NCBI GenBank assembly: GCA_910578175.1
Contig: CAJTPF010000012.1
Location: 15,308-79,307, forward strand
Source: an uncultured Lachnospiraceae bacterium
GTDB taxonomy: Bacteria > Bacillota > Clostridia > Lachnospirales > Lachnospiraceae
DNA: 64,000 nt
Reading direction: 5' to 3'
Shown here: piece after piece, positions 18,431 to 27,434 of the stretch
Numbering within the stretch: position 1 is the first letter of the stretch
How the letters are laid out: each line of letters begins with the position of its first letter
Position numbers and translations under genes: made by a program
Notes under the pieces: model-generated
What the model was told of the DNA's origin: nothing
The model's database searches: none
What the model saw: only the letters and a program-made list of their open reading frames with translations

Positions 18431-19501
18431 ATGAATATTATTTTGATGTCAGGAGCGGCTGTAAACGCAGGGGACTTTCTGATCGTAAAAAGAAGTATGG
18501 AATTATTGAGGCATTGTTTTTATCAATGTGAGATTAAAGTTATAAACCGTCTGCATTCGTGTGACGATATGGTGGATGAGCTGAATGCCGGAGATGCAAT
18601 AGTCTGGGCAGGAGGACCGTTATTTCAGCCAAATATATATCCGCAGAGTCTTCCGTTTGTTACTGATCTGGACAAGATAACCATTCCGCAGTTTACAATA
18701 GGTTTAGGCTGGAAAGGAGAGAATTTATCAGATAAGAGCGTTTATGATTATAAATTTTCAGACAAAACATATGGTTTTGTGACTAAAATGTCAGAAAGCA
18801 ATGCCAAGATCAGCTGCAGGGATTTTTTTACCCTTCGGATGTTAAAAAATAATGGTATAGATAATTGCAGTATGACAGGATGTCCTGCCTGGTATGATTT
18901 AAAAAGAATAGATAAGTTGACAGTAAATAAAAAAATCGAAGAAGTGAAAAAAATATGTATTTCTGATCCATGGCGGTACAGTAGCTATTATCAGGTGATT
19001 GAATTGCTTAAATTGCTGAGAAGAAGGTTTTCAAAAGCAAAACTCTGTTTTATATATCATAGAGGCAATACACAGGAGGTATGCGGAACAGAACAATTTA
19101 ATGAAATTTTAAAACTGGAAGACCGGTTAAAAGAAAATAATGTTGAAAGTTTTGATATTTCCGGTAGTGAGGAAGGGTTTCATATTTATGATGATTGTGA
19201 CCTGCATATCGGATGGAGGGTGCATGCCCATATCTATAATATGAGTATCCGGAATTTAAGTATCTTGATCGAAGAGGATGCCAGAGGCGGTGGATTTAAT
19301 GAAATTTTGGGTATGCAGTCCATTAAAGCATATGAAAATAATTTAAAAGACAAGAATCAGTATCTGGTTCGGGCGATTGATGACGGAATAGACCGGTTGA
19401 TTCACACAAATTATTTTGAAATTGAAAAAGGTTTTTATATAATGAAAGAATATTTCAAAAAAATGGAAGACCATATAGAGAGTTTGAAGCAGATTTTATA
19501 A
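18431..19501 (+). CDS. polysaccharide pyruvyl-transferase family protein
   Basis: The sequence shows the pyruvyl-transferase fold: an N-terminal NIILMSGAAVNAGDFLIVKR, AIVWAGGPLFQPNIYP, QFTIGLGWKG, a central CRDFFTLRMLKNNGI segment and a C-terminal IGWRVHAHIYNMS, where the histidines fit the family signature. Known members add a pyruvate ketal from phosphoenolpyruvate to a sugar, as with WcaK and CsaB. The start is the ATG at 18431, preceded by GGAGAT; the ATG at 18398 is less likely. It is the last gene before a strong terminator at 19576, so it ends the first operon. The substrate sugar is unknown. A ketal on the flagellar glycan would add a negative charge, but this is speculation. Confidence 0.7.
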   Translation: MNIILMSGAAVNAGDFLIVKRSMELLRHCFYQCEIKVINRLHSCDDMVDELNAGDAIVWAGGPLFQPNIYPQSLPFVTDLDKITIPQFTIGLGWKGENLSDKSVYDYKFSDKTYGFVTKMSESNAKISCRDFFTLRMLKNNGIDNCSMTGCPAWYDLKRIDKLTVNKKIEEVKKICISDPWRYSSYYQVIELLKLLRRRFSKAKLCFIYHRGNTQEVCGTEQFNEILKLEDRLKENNVESFDISGSEEGFHIYDDCDLHIGWRVHAHIYNMSIRNLSILIEEDARGGGFNEILGMQSIKAYENNLKDKNQYLVRAIDDGIDRLIHTNYFEIEKGFYIMKEYFKKMEDHIESLKQIL

Positions 19502-19575
19502 GAGATTAAATATATGATGTTTTTTTACTTATCGGCGGCATAGTATTCAGAGGATTCTGAAAAATATCTTGTTTT

Positions 19576-19633
19576 AAATCCTCTCAGGAGAACAGTTTTG
19601 ATTTATAAAGTTGTTTTCCTGAGAGGATTTTTT
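19576..19633 (+). terminator. strong intrinsic terminator of the first glycosylation operon
   Basis: The arms 19576-19593 and 19613-19630 are complementary over 18 bases with one G-U pair. A run of six T residues (19628-19633) ends the structure. It lies about 75 bases after the pyruvyl-transferase gene stop, so it ends the long run of genes from the window start. Confidence 0.9.
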
Positions 19634-19788
19634 GTCTCTAAATTAATATATTATATGTGGATCGGAAAGTTTCAATTGTATAACTGGTACATAGCATGCA
19701 AAATATGAATAAATTATGATGGTAATATAAGATATAGGATTTATAATAGGAAAAGAAAAAATGGAAATAAATATAGAGGAAAACGATA

Positions 19789-20451
19789 ATGAAAAAACTG
19801 GCGATAATCGGAAACGGTACATATGCTAAAATGATGAATATGTATATTGATATGACAGGCTTCGGCCAGGTGCTTTTCTATGTGGCAGATAAAGAATATA
19901 TATATGAATCCAAATTAGACGGAACAGATGTTATTTCGTTTGAAGAACTATATGAGAGGTTTTCGGCAGAAGAAGTGACGCTGATCATGGGAATTGGTTA
20001 CACTCAAATGGGTAGTGTACGGAAGAATATTTTTGAACAATGTAAAGCAAGGGGATATTTATTTGAAAATTACATACATCCTACGGCAATCATAGCATCG
20101 GAAGCTAAAATAGGTGAAGGCAATAATATTCTGGAAGCAGTTATTATTGAGCCGGGAGTTACCGTGGGAAATGCCAATCTTTTTTATGGAGGAGTTATAA
20201 TCGGACACGATTCAAGTATAGGAGATTATAACACATTTTCAGTTAAAGCAGTAACTGCAGGTTTTGTTACGGTAAAGAATAATTGTTTTTTTGGGGTGGC
20301 ATCTGCTCTGAAAAATGATATAATCATATATGACTATGTATTGATCGGCGCAATGGCGTGCGGGTATAAAGATATGGAAGAACACTCGGTGGTGGTTCCG
20401 GCCGGAAGTGTAGTTCTAAAACATAAAAAGAGCATGGATTGTCTTCTGTAA
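19789..20451 (+). CDS. NeuD/PglD-type acyltransferase, probably monocistronic
   Basis: Same architecture as the protein at 15714: a small Rossmann module (KLAIIGNGTYAKMMNMYID, FYVADK) followed by hexapeptide repeats (IHPTAIIASEAKIGEGNNIL, IEPGVTVGNANLFYGGVIIG, IGDYNTFS). The C-terminal region VVVPAGSVVLKHKKS resembles the usual end of the beta-helix. It would transfer an acyl group to a nucleotide sugar. The ATG at 19789 follows GAGGAAAACGATA. The gene stands alone between a strong terminator (19576-19633) and the palindromic hairpin at 20526-20581, so it is probably expressed on its own. The target could be a sugar of either neighbouring operon. It might supply the missing PseH-like N-acetylation in the pse pathway, which is untested. 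Confidence 0.7.
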   Translation: MKKLAIIGNGTYAKMMNMYIDMTGFGQVLFYVADKEYIYESKLDGTDVISFEELYERFSAEEVTLIMGIGYTQMGSVRKNIFEQCKARGYLFENYIHPTAIIASEAKIGEGNNILEAVIIEPGVTVGNANLFYGGVIIGHDSSIGDYNTFSVKAVTAGFVTVKNNCFFGVASALKNDIIIYDYVLIGAMACGYKDMEEHSVVVPAGSVVLKHKKSMDCLL

Positions 20452-20525
20452 AGCCATACATAAGTTTAGTAAATTTGATCGTTTGGTCATTGTGAAACGA
20501 TAATTTAAATCATCAATAATAATAC

Positions 20526-20586
20526 ATATATCGGCAAATGTTGTATAATGGTTAAGGCTTATACAATTTTTGCCGATATATATTTT
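20526..20586 (+). terminator. long imperfect palindrome, likely terminator of the preceding gene
   Basis: The arms 20526-20548 and 20559-20581 pair over 23 positions with one mismatch and one G-U pair, with a ten-base loop. A short T run (20583-20586) follows. It ends the acyltransferase gene at 19789. A possible promoter, TTGATC (20475-20480) with GATAAT (20499-20504), lies before it, so it could instead act in an untranslated leader of pseB. Confidence 0.6.
20553..20579 (+). promoter_or_regulatory. sigma-28 (FliA/SigD)-like promoter candidate upstream of pseB
   Basis: TAAG at 20553-20556 and GCCGATAT at 20572-20579, spaced 15 bases, match the flagellar sigma consensus TAAA-N15-GCCGATA(T/A) with one deviation. 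A start about 7 bases further on gives a leader of roughly 70 bases to pseB. The match overlaps the right arm of the palindrome, so it may be a by-product of that hairpin. The reading is therefore tentative. Confidence 0.3.
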
Positions 20587-20656
20587 AGTCGGTTTTATAA
20601 TAAAAGTCCGTAGTATTTAATAATAAGCTTTAATATAAAACAAAAGGAGACATATC

Positions 20657-21646
20657 ATGTTAAACAATAAAACAATCTTAATTACAGGCGGTACAGGTTC
20701 TTTTGGTAAAAAGTTTCTGGAAATGATTTTTGCGAATTATAAACCTAAAAAAGTAATCATCTATTCCAGGGATGAATTTAAACAGAGTGTAATGAAGAGT
20801 GAATACACTGGAAAAGTGGATATGAGCAGGGTCAGATTTTTTATCGGCGATGTCCGGGATCGGGAGCGGCTGTACAGGGCTTTTGAAGGCGTGGATTATG
20901 TTATACATGCGGCGGCCATGAAACAGGTGCCTACCTGCGAATATAACCCGATGGAAGCCATTAAGACCAATATACACGGCGCCCAGAATGTGATCAATGC
21001 AGCGCTGGATAAAGGTGTAAAAAAAGTGGTCGCCCTGTCTACAGACAAGGCGGTAAATCCGATCAATCTGTATGGCGGAACGAAACTGGTATCCGATAAA
21101 CTGTTTATTGCAGCAAATGCTTACAGCGGTTCTTCCGGAACCGTATTTTCCGTGGTAAGATATGGAAATGTAGCCGGAAGCCGGGGGTCCGTGATTCCGA
21201 TCTTCCAGAAAATACTGGATGACGGAAAAAAAGAACTGCCGATCACAGATCTTCGGATGACAAGATTCTGGATAACCCTGGAACAGGGAGTACAACTGGT
21301 ATTTAAGGCATTGGAAGAATCCAAAGGCGGAGAAACCTATATATCCAAGATACCTTCCTTCCATATCGGAGACCTGGCAAAGGCCATGTGTGAAGATTCC
21401 GTCATAAAGGAAATCGGTATCCGGGAAGGTGAAAAGCTGCACGAGGTCATGGTAACAAAGGATGATTCCCGTATGACGTATGAATATGACAAGCATTATA
21501 TTATATATCCAAACTATACATGGCACAATGAAAGTATGATATTACCAGGAGGCGTTCCGGTGGGCGACGGATTTGAATATAATTCCGGCACCAATAAAGA
21601 ATGGCTGGACGTGGAAGAACTGAAGGAAGCACTAAAGCATATGTAA
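20657..21646 (+). CDS. pseB: UDP-GlcNAc 4,6-dehydratase (inverting), PseB
   Basis: First step of pseudaminic acid synthesis: UDP-GlcNAc is dehydrated at C4/C6 and epimerised at C5 to the L-arabino 4-keto sugar. The sequence shows the extended SDR fold: GGTGSFG at 11-17 for NADP binding, DVRD near 65-68, and the catalytic Asp130-Lys131 in STDKAVNP with Tyr139 and Lys143 in YGGTK, the pattern of FlaA1/PseB. The length of 329 residues is typical. AAAAGGAGA precedes the ATG at 20657. It opens an operon of pse and glycosyltransferase genes extending to 32763. The rise in G+C from here onward, compared with the region before 20 kb, points to a different origin of the two blocks. Confidence 0.95.
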   Translation: MLNNKTILITGGTGSFGKKFLEMIFANYKPKKVIIYSRDEFKQSVMKSEYTGKVDMSRVRFFIGDVRDRERLYRAFEGVDYVIHAAAMKQVPTCEYNPMEAIKTNIHGAQNVINAALDKGVKKVVALSTDKAVNPINLYGGTKLVSDKLFIAANAYSGSSGTVFSVVRYGNVAGSRGSVIPIFQKILDDGKKELPITDLRMTRFWITLEQGVQLVFKALEESKGGETYISKIPSFHIGDLAKAMCEDSVIKEIGIREGEKLHEVMVTKDDSRMTYEYDKHYIIYPNYTWHNESMILPGGVPVGDGFEYNSGTNKEWLDVEELKEALKHM

Positions 21647-21688
21647 GCGATTATAATATCAAGTAAACGGAGACGGAGAAAACTGAAA

Positions 21689-22255
21689 ATGACAACATTT
21701 TATTCACCAGAAGAATTAAAAGAACTGGGTATAAAGGAATTTGGAGAAAACGTACTGATCAGCAGAAATGCAATCCTGTATTCGCCGGCCACACTGACCA
21801 TCGGCCATGACGTCAGGATCGATGATTTCTGTATTTTAAGCGGAACCATAGTTTTGCATAATTTTATTCATATTGCACAGTTCTGCGGATTATATGGTGG
21901 GGACAGCGGAGTGGAAATGATGGACTTCACCTCCCTTTCTTCGAAATGCTCCATTTATGCGGTATCCGACGATTACAGCGGAGAATCCATGACAAACCCC
22001 ATGATACCAATGAAGTACAAGCCGGGTTCTATTGACAGCAAAGTTACGATCGGAAAGTATGTTGCGGTAGGCGCTTCTTCCGTTGTACTTCCGGGAGTTA
22101 CCCTGGCCGAGGGCAGTTCTTTTACCGCCATGAGCCTGTGTGCAAGAGATTCGGCAGAATGGACTGTAAATGCAGGCGTTCCGGCAAGGCGGGTAAAAGA
22201 CAGAAGCAGGAAACTGCTGGAACTGGAACAGGAGTTTTTAAAAGAAAGAGGATAA
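21689..22255 (+). CDS. hexapeptide-repeat (left-handed beta-helix) sugar acyltransferase
   Basis: A 188-residue acyltransferase of the LbH family, without the Rossmann module seen in the NeuD-type enzymes. Hexapeptide turns are visible (GENVLISRNAILYSPATLTI, IGHDVRIDDFCILS, VTIGKYVAVGASSVVLPGV) and it ends with AGVPARRVKDRS, the usual end of maltose/galactoside acetyltransferase-like folds. It lies 42 bases after pseB and before the FkbH-like gene. No GNAT-type PseH is present in the operon, so this enzyme may provide the C4-amine acylation normally done by PseH, using acetyl-CoA or the acyl carrier protein encoded at 24031. That assignment is inference; the fold assignment is firm. Confidence 0.75.
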   Translation: MTTFYSPEELKELGIKEFGENVLISRNAILYSPATLTIGHDVRIDDFCILSGTIVLHNFIHIAQFCGLYGGDSGVEMMDFTSLSSKCSIYAVSDDYSGESMTNPMIPMKYKPGSIDSKVTIGKYVAVGASSVVLPGVTLAEGSSFTAMSLCARDSAEWTVNAGVPARRVKDRSRKLLELEQEFLKERG

Positions 22256-22280
22256 ACCTGCAGTATGCGGAGGTATATAT

Positions 22281-23981
22281 ATGCAGTTTTCAGATTATCT
22301 AAAAACTTATCGACAATGTATAAAGGAAATGCCACAGAAGAAAATTCAGGTGGCATTTCTTTCCATGTTTACGATAAAGGGCTTAAAGGAAGTCTTAACC
22401 GTGAAAGCCTTTGAAGAAGGCATCGGTATCGAGTGTTATGAAGGCGCTTACCGCCAGGTGGTACAGGAAGCGATCGGCTGGGACAGGGAGACCATGAAAC
22501 CGGATATTACATTTGTGTTATGGGATGCGGAAAGCCTTTTGGGCGATTACTATGTGGATGCTTATAAATATACGGTTAGCGAACGAAGAGAATATGTGGA
22601 GGATAAATGGAAAGAATTTCAGCAATATGTAAATCTGCTGGAACAAAATATACCGGGTATCCTGGTTTTTCATAATTTTGAATATCCGGATGTTTCACCG
22701 CTGGGAATCATGGAGACAAAGCAGGAATTCGGGCTGATGGAAAGCATGGGATATCTGAACCGCAGTCTGGCAGAGTACTGCAGGAATAAGAATTCTGTCT
22801 ATATATTTGACTATGCAGGCTTTAAAAGCCGTTACGGCGGGGCTCTCTTAAGGGATGAAAAAATGTATTATCTGGGGGATATGAAGATTTCCATGGAAGG
22901 TTTGATTTTACTGGCTGATGAATATTTATCTTATATCCGGGCGCTGGCGGGAAAAAGCAGAAAATGTCTGGTACTGGATCTGGACAATACGCTCTGGGGC
23001 GGGATCGTCGGGGAAGACGGCATGGAACGTATAAAACTGGGGCCGGATTATGAAGGTAAGGCATACCGGGAATTTCAGATTTATATCAAAAGTCTGTTGC
23101 ATCGCGGTGTGATCCTGGCGGTAAACAGTAAGAACAATTATGAAGATGCCATGGAAGTCCTTGAGAACCATCCATATATGGTTCTTCGGAAAGAAGACTT
23201 TGCAGCTTTTAAAATAAACTGGCAGGACAAGGTCAGCAATATGAAAGAACTGGCTGAGGAACTGAATATCGGACTGGACAGTATGGTGTTTGTGGATGAC
23301 GACAGGGTAAACTGTGAACTGATGGAGACGGGACTGCCTATGGTGAAAACCATTCATCTGAACGGAAATCCGGTGACCTATGTAAATGTACTCAAAGGTC
23401 TGACAGATTTTAATATGCTGTCGTTTACGGAAGAAGACAGAATGAAAAATGAACAGTACCGAAGCCAGGTCCTTCGAAATGAACTGAAAAGCAATACCGC
23501 TACATTGGAGGATTTTATCAGGAGCCTGGAGATTCGGACCAAGTTTGAGGAAATGAATGATTCCAATATCGGGCGTATTTCCCAGTTAACCATGAAAACC
23601 AATCAGTTTAACCTGACCACCAGAAGATATACCGAAAGCGATCTGGAACGGTTAAAGCAGTCCGGATATAAAACGCTATGTCTTCATGTTTCGGATCGTT
23701 ACGGAGATAACGGAATCTGCGGGGTGTTGATCTATAAAACGGAAAAAGAGGAGATCATGGTCGATACCATGCTGCTGAGCTGCCGGGTGATGGGAAGAAA
23801 AATAGAAGATCAATACTTTAGATTTTTGGAGGAAACCGCAGAAAAAAAAGGGCTATCAGTCATAACAGGAGAATATATACCTACACCAAAAAACAGGCCG
23901 GTGGAAGGTTTGTATCAGGAACAAGGTTTTGTCTGTACTTTTCAGCAGGAAAACAGACAGATTTGGAAAAAGAATATATAA
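22281..23981 (+). CDS. FkbH-like HAD-superfamily protein (acyl-ACP loading type)
   Basis: FkbH proteins convert 1,3-bisphosphoglycerate into glyceryl-acyl carrier protein in polyketide pathways. The HAD motif I is at 233-237 (DLDNT, with DLDNTLWGGIVGEDG) and the FVDDD acid motif is at 337-341. The C-terminal part (from ~380) has the usual FkbH GNAT-like domain (QLTMKTNQFNLTTRRYTESD and DRYGDNGICGV). The 220-residue N-terminal domain is an SGNH-like region common in this family. The length of 566 residues is typical. It sits directly before a gene for an acyl carrier protein (24031) in the pse operon. The combination suggests loading of a glyceryl- or related acyl group for transfer to an amino sugar. 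The final acyl product is not known. Confidence 0.85.
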   Translation: MQFSDYLKTYRQCIKEMPQKKIQVAFLSMFTIKGLKEVLTVKAFEEGIGIECYEGAYRQVVQEAIGWDRETMKPDITFVLWDAESLLGDYYVDAYKYTVSERREYVEDKWKEFQQYVNLLEQNIPGILVFHNFEYPDVSPLGIMETKQEFGLMESMGYLNRSLAEYCRNKNSVYIFDYAGFKSRYGGALLRDEKMYYLGDMKISMEGLILLADEYLSYIRALAGKSRKCLVLDLDNTLWGGIVGEDGMERIKLGPDYEGKAYREFQIYIKSLLHRGVILAVNSKNNYEDAMEVLENHPYMVLRKEDFAAFKINWQDKVSNMKELAEELNIGLDSMVFVDDDRVNCELMETGLPMVKTIHLNGNPVTYVNVLKGLTDFNMLSFTEEDRMKNEQYRSQVLRNELKSNTATLEDFIRSLEIRTKFEEMNDSNIGRISQLTMKTNQFNLTTRRYTESDLERLKQSGYKTLCLHVSDRYGDNGICGVLIYKTEKEEIMVDTMLLSCRVMGRKIEDQYFRFLEETAEKKGLSVITGEYIPTPKNRPVEGLYQEQGFVCTFQQENRQIWKKNI

Positions 23982-24030
23982 GAAAGGAAAATATAATACT
24001 GCCTGACTTGCGGTATTACAGGAAATCGGA

Positions 24031-24246
24031 ATGGAACAGATTATAGAGATTTTAAAAAATGCTTTGGGAACAGACAATATCAATGAGGACACTACAAAGG
24101 AAAACTGTGAGGAATGGGATTCTTTTAATCATCTGGTAGTGATTGCAGATTTGGAGCGTGAACTTGCAGTGGAATTTACCATTGAGGAAACCGAAAGGAT
24201 GGACAGTATAAAAGAGATTTATGAAATCGTTAAAGCAAAAGTGTAA
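24031..24246 (+). CDS. acyl carrier protein
   Basis: A 71-residue acidic helical carrier protein. The phosphopantetheine attachment serine is Ser31, in the motif EEWDSFNHLVVI (canonical DSL is DSF here). The second and third helices follow (DLERELAVEFTIEETERMDS, IKEIYEIVKAKV). It needs a phosphopantetheinyl transferase, not seen in the window. It directly follows the FkbH-like gene and precedes a VOC-fold gene, so it is most likely the carrier onto which FkbH loads its three-carbon unit. It is unlikely to be the fatty-acid ACP, because no fab genes are nearby. The ribosome site is modest (GAAATCGGA). Confidence 0.85.
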   Translation: MEQIIEILKNALGTDNINEDTTKENCEEWDSFNHLVVIADLERELAVEFTIEETERMDSIKEIYEIVKAKV

Positions 24247-24276
24247 AATAAATCACGAGGGAAATCGGAGGAGATT

Positions 24277-24654
24277 ATGAAATTACACCATATTGGAATT
24301 GCCACAAAAGATATAAAAGCTACGAGAGATTATATTAAAAACCTGTATCCGGTCATACGAGAGACAGAGATCCTTTATGATGCTAATCAGGAGGCGGAAC
24401 TCTGCATGCTTATATTAGAGGATGGTCTGGGTTTAGAACTGATCATGGGAGAAAAAGTGAACAGTTTTGTGGATAAAAAACAATATATTTATCATTTATG
24501 TTTTGAGGTGCAAGATATTGAAAAAGCAATTTCCGAATATCGGAAGTGCCGTGATATCATTATGACAAATCCCACACCGGCAGTATTGTTTGATAACCGG
24601 CGGGTGGCGTTTGTATTCAGCAAGATAGGCATCGTTGAATTAGTAGAAAAATAA
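24277..24654 (+). CDS. VOC-superfamily (glyoxalase / methylmalonyl-CoA epimerase-like) protein
   Basis: A 125-residue VOC-fold protein. The N-terminal KLHHIGIATKDIKATRDYI, with histidine at 4-5, and central LMLILEDGLGLELIMGE and YHLCFEVQDIEKAI segments are the two beta-alpha-beta-beta-beta modules typical of methylmalonyl-CoA epimerases and glyoxalases. His and Glu metal ligands are plausible but not assigned. It starts with a strong site (GGAGGAGATT) at 24277, directly after the ACP gene. In this context it could epimerise or isomerise the acyl-ACP or the amino-sugar acyl group, which is speculation. I have not seen this gene trio described for flagellar glycans, but I cannot search. Confidence 0.65.
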   Translation: MKLHHIGIATKDIKATRDYIKNLYPVIRETEILYDANQEAELCMLILEDGLGLELIMGEKVNSFVDKKQYIYHLCFEVQDIEKAISEYRKCRDIIMTNPTPAVLFDNRRVAFVFSKIGIVELVEK

Positions 24655-24669
24655 AGGAACGGGTACGAT

Positions 24670-27414
24670 ATGACGAATATGAAAGATGGAAAAGAATTGA
24701 TCGTTATCTACAAGGGTGATTCCAAATATGATACTTTGTGTGTGTTTTCGGAGGAACTGGGAAAGTCATTGGAAAGACTGGGATATCAGATAGTGACTGT
24801 AGACCTGAATGATGAAAATGATACCAATCAAAAGATCAATATGCTTGCAGGACTTGAGGTTAAGGCGTTTATCGGCTTTAATGGAATCGGTGCGGGGGTA
24901 CAGCTCAGCGACGGGGCGTATCTGCAGGATGCTATGAACGGGCCGTATTACGGTTTTTTTGTTGACCATCCCGTGTATCAGTATAACAGGCTTGCAGCTC
25001 CCATTCGGAATATGAATGCTTTCGTTGTGGATGAATCCCATGCTGATTATATTCGTATACATCATCCGGATGTACAGAAGGTACAGATGATTCCTCACGG
25101 AGGCATCATGCCGGCAGAGGTACAGCCATATGAGAGCAGGACAAAGGATGTGGTTTTTTTTGGCTCTTTTGTCAGCCCGGAGAAAATTCTGCATCAGATT
25201 GACGAACTTCCGGAACAGGGATTGATCGACATAGTCTATAATGTCATTGAACGTATGCTGACGGATTTTCGGATAACCATTGATATGGCATTTGATGCCA
25301 TGCTTCAGGAAAATTCCGTGAATCTCAGTCCGGAAGATTATCATTCCTTTATGTCATATATCCGTCTGGCAGATGTCTATGTGAGACAGTATTTCCGGTT
25401 TCTGATCATTAAAACGCTTGCAGAGGCGGGAATAAAGATCGAATTGTATGGCGAGGGATGGGGGAACCTGAAATGCAGTGCAAAGGAAAATCTGATCGTC
25501 CATGAACCGGTATCTTGCCGGGAAGCCTGTGATATTATGAATGAAAGCAAAATCGTATTAAATGTGATGCCCTGGTTTAAAAAAGGAAGTCATGAGAGAA
25601 TATTTATGGCCATGTTATCCGGGGCGGTTTGTATTACGGATGAAAGTACATATATTAATGAGCAGTTTGCGGATAATGTTGAGATTATTACATATTCACT
25701 AAACCGGTTGGCGGAGTTACCAATGAAGATAAAATTTCTTCTTAAGGATGCCGCTGCTGCCGGGAATATCGCTGAAGCAGGAAGAAAAAAAGCGGAAAAA
25801 TCTCATACATGGGATAACCGGGCAGAAAAAATAGCAGGTTATATAGATCAGGGTTCAACGGAAACGTATCTGGCAGAGATTTCGGAAATTCTTGCTTCAT
25901 TGGAAAATACAAAATATAATATGTTAAAGTATAATAAATTGCAGGGGTTGTTTAACTGTCTGCAACAGATGTACCGGAAACTGCCGTATGAAGACCGGAA
26001 AAGGATATTCTCGGAATTGGAGAAGAGACAGGAAAGGAATTCCCCGGCAGTTCTTGCATTAAATTCATTTGCAATGAAATATTTTGGAGATCCGGAATAT
26101 ACCGTAAAACTTATAGATATGGTAAATGACAGTGACAAATACCGTTGGGAGATGAAACTGACCATATATTGGTATATCGTACAGTATTCTTTTACAAAGG
26201 GATCGATCATGAATGCTGAAGCAGGCCGTAAACTTCGGAGATTATATGCAAATGTTGTCAATGATATAAAAAATGAATGTCATCTGCAATACGAATTCCG
26301 CAATAAAGAGAAACGGAATTCCGGCCAGGTTGTAATTCTGATATCACAGTTTCTTACAATGGAACATGGTCCTACAAAGACGGTACTGGACCGGTGCCAA
26401 TGTCTGATTGAGGACTATGGTATGGAAGTTGTTCTGATCAATACGGCAGAATTTATGTATAATGATAAAATGCTTTGTTTATATGATATGAATGGCGCTT
26501 CTTATAATGACAGCCTTTCTGGTAAAAAAGAAATGAAGTACATGGGACACAATATATCGTTTCATCAGTGCTCGAAGGATATGCCGTGTGCGGAGGAAAT
26601 CTGCAGGATTGCAAAAATGATATATGAGATAAATCCTTATTTCATACTGAATATCGGCGGAAACAGCCCATTGACGGATATCTGCAGCGATTTCTGCCCT
26701 ACGCTGACAATCTCTACAGTGCCGTCTTCTATGGCAACAACCCTGGGACAGTTCCAGGCGATTGGAAGACAGATAACGGATTTTGACAGGGAAATCTTAA
26801 AAGCAAACGGGAAATCCGAGGAACATATCATAGAGAGCAGGTTTACCATGTCTGTAAAACCTCAGGAATTAATCCTGTCAAGAAGGGATCTGGGGTTGCC
26901 GGAGGGTAAATTTGTAGTTATATTGGTTGGCGGCAGACTGACGGAAGAACTGGACGATGAATTATTGAATAAACTTTTATGTGATACGGACACGGACACG
27001 GTCATTGCACTGGCAGGCTGTTATAATAAATTCGCGGAAAAAGCTGAAAAGATTCAGGGATTTACAGATAAATTCGTGAATCTGGGATTTCAGAATGATA
27101 TGCTGGCTGTGCTGGACTGCTGTGATCTGTATATCAATCCAAAACGGAAAGGCGGAGGAACTTCGGCGTTTGAAGCCATGTATAAGGGAATGCCGCTGGT
27201 CACGCTTCCGGTGGGAGATGTGGGTCTGGCAGCAGGGGCGGATTTTCAGGCTGCGGATTATGATGAAATGATCCGGCAGATTTCAGAATATAAGGCAGAC
27301 AGGGAATATTATGAAGTACAGTCCCGGAAGGCACGAAAACGCGGAGAAGAACTGATGGATACTTCAAAAGAATTTGGTAAAATAGTTGATGAGATGATAA
27401 ACAGAATGGAATAG
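24670..27414 (+). CDS. large bifunctional glycosyltransferase (CgeB-like plus GT-B)
   Basis: A 914-residue protein with two glycosyltransferase-like halves. The N-terminal half has ELIVIYKGDSKYDTLCVF, YYGFFVDHPVYQYNRL, the CgeB-like VVFFGSFVSPEKI and FMAMLSGAVCITDESTYIN. After a helical linker (about 400-530), a second enzyme begins at VVILISQFLTMEHGPTKTVL. It has FVVILVGGRL and YINPKRKGGGTSAFEAMYKG near the C-terminus, a motif also in the protein at 11608. Two sugars might be added in sequence by one polypeptide. It lies between the VOC gene and the cytidylyltransferase, so it is likely to use CMP-pseudaminic acid or to extend the glycan on flagellin. Which donor each half uses is unknown. 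Confidence 0.7.
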   Translation: MTNMKDGKELIVIYKGDSKYDTLCVFSEELGKSLERLGYQIVTVDLNDENDTNQKINMLAGLEVKAFIGFNGIGAGVQLSDGAYLQDAMNGPYYGFFVDHPVYQYNRLAAPIRNMNAFVVDESHADYIRIHHPDVQKVQMIPHGGIMPAEVQPYESRTKDVVFFGSFVSPEKILHQIDELPEQGLIDIVYNVIERMLTDFRITIDMAFDAMLQENSVNLSPEDYHSFMSYIRLADVYVRQYFRFLIIKTLAEAGIKIELYGEGWGNLKCSAKENLIVHEPVSCREACDIMNESKIVLNVMPWFKKGSHERIFMAMLSGAVCITDESTYINEQFADNVEIITYSLNRLAELPMKIKFLLKDAAAAGNIAEAGRKKAEKSHTWDNRAEKIAGYIDQGSTETYLAEISEILASLENTKYNMLKYNKLQGLFNCLQQMYRKLPYEDRKRIFSELEKRQERNSPAVLALNSFAMKYFGDPEYTVKLIDMVNDSDKYRWEMKLTIYWYIVQYSFTKGSIMNAEAGRKLRRLYANVVNDIKNECHLQYEFRNKEKRNSGQVVILISQFLTMEHGPTKTVLDRCQCLIEDYGMEVVLINTAEFMYNDKMLCLYDMNGASYNDSLSGKKEMKYMGHNISFHQCSKDMPCAEEICRIAKMIYEINPYFILNIGGNSPLTDICSDFCPTLTISTVPSSMATTLGQFQAIGRQITDFDREILKANGKSEEHIIESRFTMSVKPQELILSRRDLGLPEGKFVVILVGGRLTEELDDELLNKLLCDTDTDTVIALAGCYNKFAEKAEKIQGFTDKFVNLGFQNDMLAVLDCCDLYINPKRKGGGTSAFEAMYKGMPLVTLPVGDVGLAAGADFQAADYDEMIRQISEYKADREYYEVQSRKARKRGEELMDTSKEFGKIVDEMINRME

Positions 27415-27434
27415 CTACCGGATTGGAGGTTATG

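Noticed and set aside
20526..20581. Palindrome as a small transposable repeat (MITE)
   Set aside because: Only one copy is seen, no direct repeats flank it, and its place after a gene fits a terminator.
20678..21526. 282-codon open frame on the minus strand
   Set aside because: Antisense to pseB, which has clear SDR motifs and a good ribosome site. The minus-strand frame has no recognisable motif.
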